A stretch of 64,000 bases of DNA from positions 124,001-188,000 of the forward strand of contig JACTNB010000013.1 of the NCBI GenBank assembly GCA_014584345.1. The letters run 5' to 3'. Shown here in pieces: positions 16,874-25,733 of the stretch. The notes under the pieces are model-generated. The model ran no database searches. It saw only the letters and a program-made list of their open reading frames with translations, and was not told the DNA's origin. This DNA is from Planctomycetota bacterium (lineage in GTDB: Bacteria > Planctomycetota > Planctomycetia > Planctomycetales > Planctomycetaceae). Both the position numbers and the translations under genes were made by a program. The first letter of the stretch is position 1; each line of letters opens with the position of its first letter.

Positions 16874-18328
16874 TTAGCTCACTTCCCAGCCTTTGCGGTA
16901 GGTACCTTCGATGATCGGAGTCGCGTCGGACACGTTTTCCACGCGCATGTCCGCATGATTCCAGTGCAAGCGTCTGCCGGTGCGAACGGCCAGCACACCC
17001 AGCAAGGTGATCTCCGTGAGCCGTGCGCCATATTCGAAATTGCTCAGCGCGGGCCGGCCTCCCTTGCAGGCATCCAGCCAGTCGCGATGGTGATCCTGCA
17101 CGCGGGGAATGCTGGGAGCAGGCAACTCCGGTTTTTCGATCACTTCTCCATTGCGGATAATCCGAGGCGTGCCTCCGGCTCCTTCGCACAGCATGGCGCC
17201 GTTGGTTCCGACAAACATCACGCCCCGGGAGTACTTGCCGCGGATGGAGTCCGCGCCAGGGGGAAGTTCGGGCATCAGTCCGCCATCGTACCAGGTGACT
17301 TTCAACTCGGGTTGATCCCCCGATTTCGGGAAATGGAAATAACAGATGGACCCGTGCGGCGCCAGTTCGGGATGGGTCTGGCCGGCGCTGTGGGCCTCGA
17401 TGGTGGCCGGCGCGTACAGGTTCAGGGCCCAGGTGGGGGAATCGAGGTCGTGGCAGCCAAAGTCGCCCAGGGCACCGCAGCCAAATTCCCAGAAGTCGCG
17501 CCAATGCACGGGGACGTAGGCCGGATGATACGGACGCATCTCGCGGGGGCCCACCCACAGGTCCCAGTTTAGCCCCTTGGGGACGGCGACGGTTTCGGTG
17601 GGTGGTGCCAGCAGTTCCGGATTCCACCGCCGGGCGCCCACCCAGGAATGCACTTCCCGAACGTCGCCGATGGCGTTGGCCCGGATCAGTTCCACCGTTT
17701 GGGCCATGGTTTCGCGGGAGTGTCCCTGATTCCCCAGTTGCGTGGCGACACCGGTCTCCTTGGCGACCCGCGCGACCAATCGTGCCTCGCGGATATTGTG
17801 GGTCAACGGCTTTTCGCAATAGCAGTGCTTGCCCTGCCTCATGGCATGCACGGCGCCGTGGGCGTGTTGATGGTCGGGCGTGGAGATCACGACGGCATCA
17901 ATGGCCGGTTCCTTTTCCAGCATGATGCGGAAGTCTTCGTATTCGGCACATCCGTGGTTGGCGGTTTTCTTTTCGTAAAAGCCTTCGATTTCCGATTTGA
18001 ACGGCAGTCGTCCGTTAATCGCGCGATAGATTTTCAGGTTGCGGGAATCGGATTCGGCCGCGGGATCGGCCACGGCGATGACCTGGGCATCTGCATGCTG
18101 CATGATTCCCTGCAGGTTCCCCTTGGCCCGGCCCCCGCAGCCGATCATGGCGACGTTGATTTTCTCGCTGGGGGGAACGAATCCGCGGCCCCCCAGGACA
18201 TGCCGGGGAACGATGTGAAACGCCAGACCGGCAGCGGCACCCGCGGAAACCTGTTTCAGGAACTCACGGCGCGGCAGTGGAGTGGCAGGGGCCTGGCCGG
18301 AGGAAATCGGCTGCTGTTTCGCGGACAT
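16874..18328 (-). CDS. Tat-exported Gfo/Idh/MocA family oxidoreductase
   Basis: A 484-residue secreted oxidoreductase. The N-terminus holds a twin-arginine signal, RREFLKQVSAGAAAGLAF. The Rossmann segment INVAMIGCGGRAKGN follows, then AMRQGKHCYCEKPLTHNI with the family EKP motif and a C-terminal domain with HWRDFWEFGCGALGDFGCHD containing the catalytic-type Asp and His. Such Tat-exported members are abundant in planctomycetes and thought to act on sugars outside the cytoplasm; the substrate is unknown. The start MSAKQQPISSG at 18328 places the Tat signal at the N-terminus; the longer frame upstream would bury it. It is divergent from the dipeptidase gene. Confidence 0.92.
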   Translation of the reverse strand: MSAKQQPISSGQAPATPLPRREFLKQVSAGAAAGLAFHIVPRHVLGGRGFVPPSEKINVAMIGCGGRAKGNLQGIMQHADAQVIAVADPAAESDSRNLKIYRAINGRLPFKSEIEGFYEKKTANHGCAEYEDFRIMLEKEPAIDAVVISTPDHQHAHGAVHAMRQGKHCYCEKPLTHNIREARLVARVAKETGVATQLGNQGHSRETMAQTVELIRANAIGDVREVHSWVGARRWNPELLAPPTETVAVPKGLNWDLWVGPREMRPYHPAYVPVHWRDFWEFGCGALGDFGCHDLDSPTWALNLYAPATIEAHSAGQTHPELAPHGSICYFHFPKSGDQPELKVTWYDGGLMPELPPGADSIRGKYSRGVMFVGTNGAMLCEGAGGTPRIIRNGEVIEKPELPAPSIPRVQDHHRDWLDACKGGRPALSNFEYGARLTEITLLGVLAVRTGRRLHWNHADMRVENVSDATPIIEGTYRKGWEVS

Positions 18329-18636
18329 CTCAATGCCTTTCGATTCGCGGGGACGGGACTGGCGGCATGCGACTCTGCGCCGCACGCTTGACGACACCAT
18401 CGATATCTCGTGAAATGCAGTTTCCTGGTTGCGGGAGTGGCTGTCAAGCAAGTGGCAGCCTCTTCCCCCCGGGGCCCCTTTGATGCCGTGTCGGATTACC
18501 ATGCGAAGCAAACCGTTCACGCGATGTTGTGTCTTGGATTGAAGTGCAGCACGCGGTATGTGGCGTGCACGGCGCCTCCCACGGAAACGTCACGGCTTGT
18601 AACAAAAAGCGGAACACCATTCGCCAGGAGAATACC
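18329..18636. other. Divergent promoter region, oxidoreductase and M19 protein
   Basis: A 308-bp gap between two divergent genes, expected to hold both promoters. The right end contains the AGGAG ribosome site at 18626-18630, six bases before the TTG at 18637, which decides that start. No other feature was recognised. Confidence 0.55.
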
Positions 18637-19983
18637 TTGGAACGTCGCGCCTTTCTTAATACGTCGCTGGGGTTGACTGCCGCGGCTGGTCTCCTTGCGC
18701 GGAACACGGCCCTGGCCGAGCCTGCCAACCTGGACAAGGCTGACCTGCGGGCCGCCATCGAAAATCTGACGACACGCTTGAAGCCCGGCGTGCAGCACGC
18801 GAGGGAAGTGGCCCTGGGGCTGCTCAAACCGACCCCCGCCGAACTGGAACGGGGCTTGCGCCTGCATGCCGAATCGGTCGTGTTCGATTCCTATGGCTTT
18901 TCCCCCCGTGCAGCCGTCGATGGGAGCAAGCTGGCGGAAGCTATCGAAGCGGGGGCGTCCGGCCTCGAGCTGGAGGACCTCCGCGAGGATATGTCGATGA
19001 CGCGGTACGTCACCGATCCAGCCGAACAGCAGGAATACCGCGACGCCTGGCGCGTTAGTGGAGTAACATGTATCTTCCAGAACGCGGGGGAGGAAGGACA
19101 GGATCCACTCCGGTTGATCAAGCGACTGGCGCGGTTCACGTATGCCACCGACCTGCTCCGCGACTTTGTCGCCAAGGCCGCGGTCCCCGAGGACGTGCGT
19201 GCCGCCAAGCGGGAAGGGAGGCACTGCCTGTACCTCACCGGGAATGGCGTTCCCCTGACGCAGCAGTGGGTCTCCGTTCCCGACGAACTGCGTTATTTGC
19301 GGCTCTTTTTTCAATTGGGCATCCGCATGATGCACCTCACGTATCAGCGGCGCAACATGATCGGCGACGGGTGTGGCGAAACCGCAAATGCGGGACTCAG
19401 TGATTTCGGACGAAGCGTGGTCGCGGAAATGAACCGCGTGGGGGTGATTCCCGACTGTGCCCATTCCGGCTGGCAGACCAGCCTGGAAGCGGCCCGCATT
19501 TCCAGCAAGCCCTGCGTTGCCAGCCATACGGTGTGTGCCGCGCTCGACGGCAACCCGCATGTTCGCAGCAAGCCGGATGAAGTGATTCGGGCCATTGTCG
19601 ATTCGGGCGGGTTTGTCGGCATCTGCTGCATCTCGCAATTTCTCAAGGGGACGGGCGATCTGCGGATGCTGCTGAATCACATAGATTATGTCGTCAAGAA
19701 ATTTGGTGTCGATCATGTCGCCATCGGTACGGATATCGCCTACAGCTCGGCCAATTCGGCGGAAGAAAACAAGAAGGTGCCCCGGGCTCCCCGGCAACGG
19801 GAGGGCTTTCGTTCGCTGTGGCCTCCCGTCGAGTTCAACACGACGCGTGAAATGACCGACAGCCTCGCCTGGACTAATTGGCCGCTGTACACGGTCGGAC
19901 TGGTGCAACGGGGTTACTCGGACGACGACATCCGCAAAATTATCGGCGGGAACGTGCTCCGCGTGGCCGAGGCTTCGCTCTGA
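18637..19983 (+). CDS. Peptidase M19 (membrane dipeptidase) homologue with altered metal site
   Basis: A 448-residue protein starting at TTG, with AGGAG at 18626-18630. It begins ERRAFLNTSLGLTAAAG, a Tat-like secretion signal. The body matches renal-dipeptidase-type amidohydrolases: LTYQRRNMIGDG, IPDCAHSG (His276), CVASHT (His297) and VAIGTDI (Asp366). Two expected features are missing. The N-terminal HxD zinc pair is replaced by VVFDSYGFSP (residues 81-90), and the bridging Glu region reads LYLTGNGVPL. The binuclear zinc site therefore looks incomplete, so either metal binding differs or the function is not dipeptide hydrolysis. It is followed 105 bp later by the PIG-L gene on the same strand. 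Confidence 0.85.
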   Translation: MERRAFLNTSLGLTAAAGLLARNTALAEPANLDKADLRAAIENLTTRLKPGVQHAREVALGLLKPTPAELERGLRLHAESVVFDSYGFSPRAAVDGSKLAEAIEAGASGLELEDLREDMSMTRYVTDPAEQQEYRDAWRVSGVTCIFQNAGEEGQDPLRLIKRLARFTYATDLLRDFVAKAAVPEDVRAAKREGRHCLYLTGNGVPLTQQWVSVPDELRYLRLFFQLGIRMMHLTYQRRNMIGDGCGETANAGLSDFGRSVVAEMNRVGVIPDCAHSGWQTSLEAARISSKPCVASHTVCAALDGNPHVRSKPDEVIRAIVDSGGFVGICCISQFLKGTGDLRMLLNHIDYVVKKFGVDHVAIGTDIAYSSANSAEENKKVPRAPRQREGFRSLWPPVEFNTTREMTDSLAWTNWPLYTVGLVQRGYSDDDIRKIIGGNVLRVAEASL

Positions 19984-20088
19984 CTCCGTATCCCGTACCC
20001 GGCTCTTTTATTGATGGCCCCACACTCCGGCGGCGCCCGCGCCTGCCGGATCATATTTCCAGGATTCCCGCACTCGAAGGAAACTACG

Positions 20089-21009
20089 ATGACTCGCTAC
20101 TGGCCCCGATGGTTGCTTCTCTGCTGTTGTTGGACACTCCCCCTGGCCAGCGCGGACGATAAGCCCGCCGACGATGGCAAGCTGCGCATCATCTGCTTCG
20201 GGGCACATCCCGACGACGCCGAATACAAAAGTGGCGGAACCGCCGCCCTGTGGGCCAGCCAGGGACATCACGTCAAACTGGTCTCCGTGACCAACGGAGA
20301 TATCGGGCACTGGAAAATGGCGGGAGGCGAACTGGCGCAGCGCCGCACGGCTGAATCCGCCGAGGTGGCCCGCAAGCTCGGCGTGACCTCCCAAGTGCTC
20401 GACATACACGATGGCGAACTGCTTCCGACGCTCGAAAATCGCCGCACGATCACGCGGCTGATTCGCGAATGGCAGGCGGATGTTGTCATTGCACATCGTC
20501 CCTGGGATTATCATCCCGACCATCGCTATGTCGGCGTGCTGGTGCAAGACGCCGCTTTCATGGTCATGGTCCCGTTTTTCTGTCCCGATACCCCGCCTCT
20601 CAAGAAGAATCCGGTCTTCCTGTATTCCAGCGATGGTTTCCAGAAGCCTTACCCCTTCAAGGCCGATATCGCCGTCGCGCTGGATGACGTCTTCGAGAAA
20701 AAAGTGGATGCCCTGCTGGCGCTGGAATCGCAAACCTTCGAGGGAGGGGCGTTGGGTAGCGCGGAACAGACGGCCTTGTCTCCCCCGGCTTCGCAGCCCG
20801 AACTGCGCTGCGCCTGGCTGCGCGAACGCTGGGACCGCCGCCAATCGGGCGAAGCGAACCGCTTCCGCGGCGCCCTGGTGCAATGGTATGGCGATGAAGT
20901 CGGCCAGAAAGTGAAGTATGCCGAAGCCTTTGAAATCTGCGAATACGGTCGGCAACCGAACGAAGCGGAAATTCGCAGGCTGTTCCCCTTCATTCCACCA
21001 AAGAAGTAA
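20089..21009 (+). CDS. Secreted PIG-L family deacetylase
   Basis: A 306-residue LmbE/PIG-L zinc hydrolase that removes acetyl groups from N-acetylglucosamine-like or related substrates. The signal peptide is MTRYWPRWLLLCCCWTLPLA with probable cleavage after ASA. The zinc motif AHPDD is at residues 39-43 and the downstream HPDH at 142-145. The start at 20089 is chosen because it places the signal peptide at the N-terminus and is preceded by GAAGGAAA. It lies between the M19 homologue and a methyltransferase, all on the plus strand. The substrate is unknown. Confidence 0.9.
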   Translation: MTRYWPRWLLLCCCWTLPLASADDKPADDGKLRIICFGAHPDDAEYKSGGTAALWASQGHHVKLVSVTNGDIGHWKMAGGELAQRRTAESAEVARKLGVTSQVLDIHDGELLPTLENRRTITRLIREWQADVVIAHRPWDYHPDHRYVGVLVQDAAFMVMVPFFCPDTPPLKKNPVFLYSSDGFQKPYPFKADIAVALDDVFEKKVDALLALESQTFEGGALGSAEQTALSPPASQPELRCAWLRERWDRRQSGEANRFRGALVQWYGDEVGQKVKYAEAFEICEYGRQPNEAEIRRLFPFIPPKK

Positions 21010-21104
21010 ACAGTGCGCCACTTGAAGGGTTCATGCAGCGCGGACACGGCACCCCGGGGGGCATCTCTCCTATTTCATTCAAACACGTTCGGAAGGAAGG
21101 GAAG

Positions 21105-21782
21105 ATGCTGCCGAGGGTGCTGGAACCGGAAGTGATGGATGACGAAGCGGAAGTCGCCGAGTACGACGCCATGCCTCACGACGACGTCAACGCGCGGTTT
21201 GTCGAGGATTTTCTGGTTCGGTTTCCACCCGGGGCGATCGCGACGGCAACCGTGCTCGACCTGGGCACGGGGACGGCCCTGATTCCCCTGTTGCTGTTGC
21301 AGCGCGAGCCGGGGCTGCGGGTAACCGCCGTGGACCGATCGGCCGCCATGCTCCGCATGGCGGCCAGGCATGCCTGCCGGTTCGGTCAACAGGAGCGCCT
21401 TGATCTGGTGGAGGCCGATGTCTGTCGGTTGCCGTTTGCCGATCGTTCGTTCGACATGGTTCTCTCGAACAGCTTGTTGCATCATCTTCCCGAGCCGGTC
21501 CGGTGCCTGCGCGAAGCGGCGCGGGTACTGCGTCCCGGAGGCATGCTGTTCTTGCGGGATCTGTTTCGTCCCGAGACCGATGCGGACGTGGAACGGCTGG
21601 TCGCGCTGCATGCGGGGCGGGAAACGGAAGCCCAGCGTCAACTGTTGCGACAATCGCTGCACGCCGCCTTGACCGTGCCGGAAATCGAGGCCTGCTGCCG
21701 CCAGATTGCAGAGTTGAACCTGGCGGTGGCGACCAGCAGCGATCGGCACTGGACACTCGCCGGAGTCCGCCGGGCCGAATAA
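21105..21782 (+). CDS. Class I SAM-dependent methyltransferase
   Basis: A 225-residue methyltransferase. SAM-binding motif I is VLDLGTGTALIPL, acidic motif II is VTAVDRSAAML, and later motifs are LVEADVCRLPF, FDMVLSNSLLHHL and VLRPGGMLFLRDL, the UbiE/Methyltransf_11 pattern. The start MLPRVLEPEVMDD at 21105 is preferred, with AAGGAAGGG just upstream; a longer frame from 21033 is possible. No export signal, so cytoplasmic. The methyl acceptor cannot be inferred from motifs or neighbours. Confidence 0.85.
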   Translation: MLPRVLEPEVMDDEAEVAEYDAMPHDDVNARFVEDFLVRFPPGAIATATVLDLGTGTALIPLLLLQREPGLRVTAVDRSAAMLRMAARHACRFGQQERLDLVEADVCRLPFADRSFDMVLSNSLLHHLPEPVRCLREAARVLRPGGMLFLRDLFRPETDADVERLVALHAGRETEAQRQLLRQSLHAALTVPEIEACCRQIAELNLAVATSSDRHWTLAGVRRAE

Positions 21783-21794
21783 ACCGGCCCGTGC

Positions 21795-23315
21795 TCAACG
21801 TTTGACGTGTTCGTAGAGAATTTCGCCCAGTTCGTCGCGAAAGCGAAAATGGAGTTCCGCCGGGTTGAACAGTTGCCCGGGTTTCAATTCCACTTCCAGG
21901 AATCCGCCGGAGGGTTTTTCCTGTGTATACAACTGCCTTATCAACCCTTCGGGATCGGTCGACTGCGGATCACCCGGCTTGCGACCGAGTCGCGCGTTGG
22001 CGGTGACCAGGGCACCGCAGGAAAATTCCTGGATACCCGAGGAATCGAGCGCGTGGTATTGCCAGTGGCGATCTCCGCACACCAGATACACATGCTTGCG
22101 ATCCAGCCCGGTTGACTTGAGCCAGTCGAAGAATTCGTCCCGTTCGTGCCGGAAGCCGCCGATGTTGGTGTGATTATCGGTCTTGCGGCGATCATCGGGC
22201 CCCACCATCGGCGTGGGGGAGATAATCAGCTTGAACTTGGCGTTACTTTCCTGGAGCGTCTGCTGGAGCCAGACCCGCTGCTGTTCTCCCCAGATGCTTT
22301 TCGCGGGGCCGTCTTCCGCGGCATTGTCGCTGCGGTAGACGCGATTTTCGAGCAACCAGATTTGCAAGTCCTGGTTGATGCGATGCGTGCGATAGGTGCG
22401 GACACTGCTTTCGGCCAGCCGGCCGTAGGGAAGCTGTTCCAACATCACCTTCAAGGCGGTCTCGGGGGACGGCAGGTAATCGCCGGAATTGTCGCAGTCG
22501 TCCTTACGATAATCGTGATCGTCAATTTCCCAATAGGTGGGGACCTTGGCGAACAGATCGCGAAAGCGAGGTTGTGAAAACTGCTCGTGCCATTTTTGCC
22601 GCATCTGTTCGAGGGTCTCCGCGCGGCCTTTCGTGGGGGTATCGTAATAGACATTGTCTCCCGTGCCCACGAAGAAATCCGGCTTTAGGTCGAGAATCGT
22701 TTTCAGAGTCGGATACCCGAGTTGTTTGTCGGGTCCGGTGTAGGACTCTGGCAGTTCGATGTTGTTTTCCCGCAGATGCTGAGCGCGGTCGATTCTGTCG
22801 TCGCCATGGAACTTGGCATAGTTCATCCCCGTGACGACTACGAACTTGACGGGGGCGGCGATATCCGCGCCAGCCAGTGTGCGGAATTCGGCAACGGGGC
22901 CCGCCACCTTTTCCCCCTCGGCCGTTTCCAGTCGCGTCCGGCAGTGGTAGGTCTGATTCGGTTTCAGTCCCGTGAATTTCACGCGTGCGATGTAGTCGTA
23001 TTTTTCCTGGGCCACGCCGATGTCCGCATCCCGCTCCCAGTTGACATCGACATTCCGCTGCAACGGCTTCAGTTCCAGGTTGAAGCTGGTCAGTACAAAG
23101 CGGACGCGCCCCGGTTGCCCTGGCAGTTTCCCCTCTTCCAGCTTGTCTGCACGGGTGAGCCTCAACTGGACCAGGGCGGAGGACTCGGTCACTTCGCCCA
23201 CCATGATACCCTGCCCCGCGAAGGACCAGGGATTCTCCTCGGCCTGGAGGGGGGAAGAACTTGCCATTGCACAGACAAGACAGCCAAACGCGATCATGCC
23301 ACTCCAGCGGACCAT
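21795..23315 (-). CDS. Secreted PhoD-like phosphatase/phosphodiesterase
   Basis: A 506-residue protein with an N-terminal signal peptide (MVRWSGMIAFGCLVCAMASS, cleavage near LQA). An N-terminal beta-sandwich (about residues 28-150) resembles the fibronectin-like domain of PhoD, and the metallophosphatase domain follows. Metal-site segments visible are FFVGTGDNVYYD (G-D-N), TYWEIDDHDYRKDDCD (the PhoD DDHD motif) and YLVCGDRHWQYH (GDRH). It probably hydrolyses phosphomono- or diesters outside the cytoplasm to recover phosphate. The start at 23315 begins the signal peptide; a longer frame to 23357 is less likely. Confidence 0.88.
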   Translation of the reverse strand: MVRWSGMIAFGCLVCAMASSSPLQAEENPWSFAGQGIMVGEVTESSALVQLRLTRADKLEEGKLPGQPGRVRFVLTSFNLELKPLQRNVDVNWERDADIGVAQEKYDYIARVKFTGLKPNQTYHCRTRLETAEGEKVAGPVAEFRTLAGADIAAPVKFVVVTGMNYAKFHGDDRIDRAQHLRENNIELPESYTGPDKQLGYPTLKTILDLKPDFFVGTGDNVYYDTPTKGRAETLEQMRQKWHEQFSQPRFRDLFAKVPTYWEIDDHDYRKDDCDNSGDYLPSPETALKVMLEQLPYGRLAESSVRTYRTHRINQDLQIWLLENRVYRSDNAAEDGPAKSIWGEQQRVWLQQTLQESNAKFKLIISPTPMVGPDDRRKTDNHTNIGGFRHERDEFFDWLKSTGLDRKHVYLVCGDRHWQYHALDSSGIQEFSCGALVTANARLGRKPGDPQSTDPEGLIRQLYTQEKPSGGFLEVELKPGQLFNPAELHFRFRDELGEILYEHVKR

Positions 23316-23661
23316 AATGCTTCTCCTGCACACGAATTCAACACAAGGAAACTGCACTCCCGAGGCAACAGTACGGTATTGTTTCCGCCGTTCCTGTGCT
23401 TACATGGTAAACGAAATTGCCGTGCAGGGAAATCGGAACGCGAACTTGCGAGCCGTGGGCTTGTCGGTGTATTGCAGGATTTCGCGTAATTTTCCGCCCG
23501 CGGGACGTTCACCATTTTCCGGGAAGGACCCATGGCATAGAATTCCAGCACACACGGAAATGGCCGGAAAAGGAAGTCGGGCGAAGATTGCACCGTTCCG
23601 GTTGCCGGGCGCATTTACCGCGATACACACACCAGAAATAGCAGGAAAGGAACGTTACTCC
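23316..23661. other. Divergent region between phoD-like gene and hflX
   Basis: A 346-bp gap. The hflX reading frame stays open leftward through it and into the opposite-strand phosphatase gene, but its translation there has no resemblance to HflX. The right end contains AGGAAAGGA at 23643-23651, ten bases before the TTG at 23662, the proposed hflX ribosome site. Confidence 0.5.
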
Positions 23662-25065
23662 TTGGGACAACCCTTACGAGAAACATTGAAAGTGGAAGCC
23701 AAGCGGGCCGTGCTGGTGGGGATGATTCCTCACGGCGCGCCCCTCTCCCGGGACCATTTTCTGGACGAGTTGAGCGGCCTCGTCAAAACCGCTGGCTGCG
23801 AAGTGGTGGGGCGACTGGTGCAGGTGAAGGACAAGCCCGATCCCGCCACGTATCTGGGCAAGGGCAAAATCGACGAACTCCGCGAGTTGATGCAAGAGAC
23901 CAATGCGGAACTGGCCGTCTTCGACAATACGCTGTCCCCCTCGCAGGGGAAAAATATCGAGGAAACCCTCAAGGCAATCGTGGTTGATCGCAGCGAAGTG
24001 ATTCTGGATATCTTTGCCTCGCATGCCCGGACCCACGAAGCCCGACTGCAAGTGGAACTCGCCCAACTGCTGTATATGCGTCCGCGACTCAAGCGGATGT
24101 GGACCCACCTGGAACGCATCGAGGGAGGGATCGGCAGCGGCCGTGGACCGGGGGAAAAGCAGTTGGAACTCGACCGCCGATTGCTGGATAAGCGAGTCTC
24201 CGAACTGCGCAAGAAACTGGCAAGTGTGGAAAAGCGGCGCGAGCGGCTCGTCTCCGCCCGGAATGATCACTTCACCGTTTCGCTGGTTGGTTACACCAAT
24301 GCGGGGAAGAGCACGTTGATGAAGGCATTGACTGGCCAGGACGTTTATATCGCCGACCAGCTCTTCGCCACGCTCGATACGAAAACACGCAAATGGGCCA
24401 TCCCCAACTGGGGGGAAGTCCTCCTCAGCGATACCGTCGGGTTTGTCCGCGATTTGCCCCACCATCTGGTCGCGTCGTTCAAATCGACTCTCGAAGAAGC
24501 CCTGCAGGCCGATTTGCTGCTGCACGTGGTCGATGCCAGCAATCCCGAGGCGCAGCTCCAGATTCAAACCGTCGAACAGGTTCTCAAGGAAATCGGCGCG
24601 GGCGAACGGGAGACTCTACTGATCCTGAATAAAATCGATCGCCTTCCCGGCCATCAACACACCACTCCCGAGGGGCGGGAAATCGACGCCCAACCCAGCG
24701 AAATCGACATCCCCACGCATGACCGCACCTGGTACGACATCATCCGCAACAAATTCCGCGATTCCATCAGCGTGAGCGCTGCCAGTGGCGAGGGGCTGGA
24801 TGAGCTGCGCCAAGCCGTGATCTCGCGGCTTAGCCAGACACATCAGCAGGTCGATATCATCGCGCATGCCGGCGAAGGGCGACTCCCATCGGTGCTGGCC
24901 CGATTGACCACTATTGAGTCGACCACGTACCACGACTCGCAGGCCACCTACCGTGTACGTCTTCCGGAAGGGGCCATTCGCCGACTCGCACGCGATTTCG
25001 ATATCGAAGTGCAGCCTGTGAACTCGTGGGCAGGATCTCCCCTGAAGATTGGCAGCGACACGTAA
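23662..25065 (+). CDS. hflX: Ribosome-associated GTPase HflX
   Basis: A 467-residue GTPase that splits or rescues stalled ribosomes. The N-terminal HflX domain includes LGKGKIDELRELMQ and QVELAQLLYMRPRLKRMWTH, with the Gly-rich GGIGSGRGPGEKQLELDRR. The G domain shows G1 GYTNAGKST, G3 DTVGFVRDLPHHLV, G4 NKID and a SAASGEG G5. The frame is open far upstream, overlapping the opposite-strand phosphatase gene, so the true start is an issue. TTG at 23662 is chosen for its AGGAAAGGA site and because similarity begins shortly after (residue about 12, RAVLVGM). An upstream ATG near 23561 is the alternative. Confidence 0.9.
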   Translation: MGQPLRETLKVEAKRAVLVGMIPHGAPLSRDHFLDELSGLVKTAGCEVVGRLVQVKDKPDPATYLGKGKIDELRELMQETNAELAVFDNTLSPSQGKNIEETLKAIVVDRSEVILDIFASHARTHEARLQVELAQLLYMRPRLKRMWTHLERIEGGIGSGRGPGEKQLELDRRLLDKRVSELRKKLASVEKRRERLVSARNDHFTVSLVGYTNAGKSTLMKALTGQDVYIADQLFATLDTKTRKWAIPNWGEVLLSDTVGFVRDLPHHLVASFKSTLEEALQADLLLHVVDASNPEAQLQIQTVEQVLKEIGAGERETLLILNKIDRLPGHQHTTPEGREIDAQPSEIDIPTHDRTWYDIIRNKFRDSISVSAASGEGLDELRQAVISRLSQTHQQVDIIAHAGEGRLPSVLARLTTIESTTYHDSQATYRVRLPEGAIRRLARDFDIEVQPVNSWAGSPLKIGSDT

Positions 25066-25095
25066 GGGAGCGGCGCAAGTCGATTCCCAAGGTGA

Positions 25096-25467
25096 TTACT
25101 GGGCGCTTTTCATATCGGGGCGGAGCTTGACGGCTTCGCGCAGGTAGACATGGGTGATGTCGCCTTGTTTTTTCTCCGTATTGACGTGCAGCAGCACGCG
25201 GATACAGTGCGTCAGGGCGCCGGGGACCGCAATTTCCGAAGCGCACAGCAGAGGGACCTCGTTCATTCCCAGCCCGCGAGCCGCCTCGGCAGGAAAGCAA
25301 GCGTTCAAATCGGGCGTCGTCGTGAAGATCGCCGAGACCAGATCATCGAAATGGGTGATGTGATTGACGCGCAAAATTTCCTCGAGCAGTTCCCGAGTGG
25401 CCTGCAGGATCGCCTCGCGCGAATTTTCGTCCACGGATGTGGCTCCGCGAATCCCTCTGATGACCAT
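25096..25467 (-). CDS. aroH: Chorismate mutase, AroH type
   Basis: A 123-residue monofunctional chorismate mutase converting chorismate to prephenate for Phe/Tyr synthesis. The key residues fall at the same numbers as in the Bacillus subtilis AroH enzyme: Arg7 in RGIRGAT, Glu78 and Arg90 in ASEIAVPGALTHCIRVLLH and Tyr108 in THVYLR. The start MVIRGIRGATSVD at 25467 is therefore secure, although the frame is open 59 codons further upstream. It is convergent with hflX, with a 30-bp gap. It is cytoplasmic and trimeric by family knowledge. Confidence 0.95.
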   Translation of the reverse strand: MVIRGIRGATSVDENSREAILQATRELLEEILRVNHITHFDDLVSAIFTTTPDLNACFPAEAARGLGMNEVPLLCASEIAVPGALTHCIRVLLHVNTEKKQGDITHVYLREAVKLRPDMKSAQ

Positions 25468-25733
25468 GAACGCTTCCTTGAATGAATCGCGACCAACGAT
25501 GCGCCGGCCCTGGAATTGATGCAACAATCGGGATCCGCCAGACCGGACACAAAGCAGACCGAGGTCAGACCTGACGGAACCAGCGGCACCTCGCATGAAC
25601 CATGTGCTTGCCGCTGCGCACAGGATAATCCGCGACGGGACCACTGGAAAGCAGCAACGCCGGGAATTTTCGGCGGTTTTCCCTCACGTGCTCCGCGCGG
25701 CGGGGGACAGTTGCTTTCTGAGGCAAGGGGAAT

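Noticed and set aside
23020..23661. Upstream extension of the hflX reading frame, giving a 681-residue protein
   Set aside because: The extension overlaps the opposite-strand phosphatase gene, has no HflX similarity and lacks a ribosome site at its start; AGGAAAGGA precedes the TTG at 23662.
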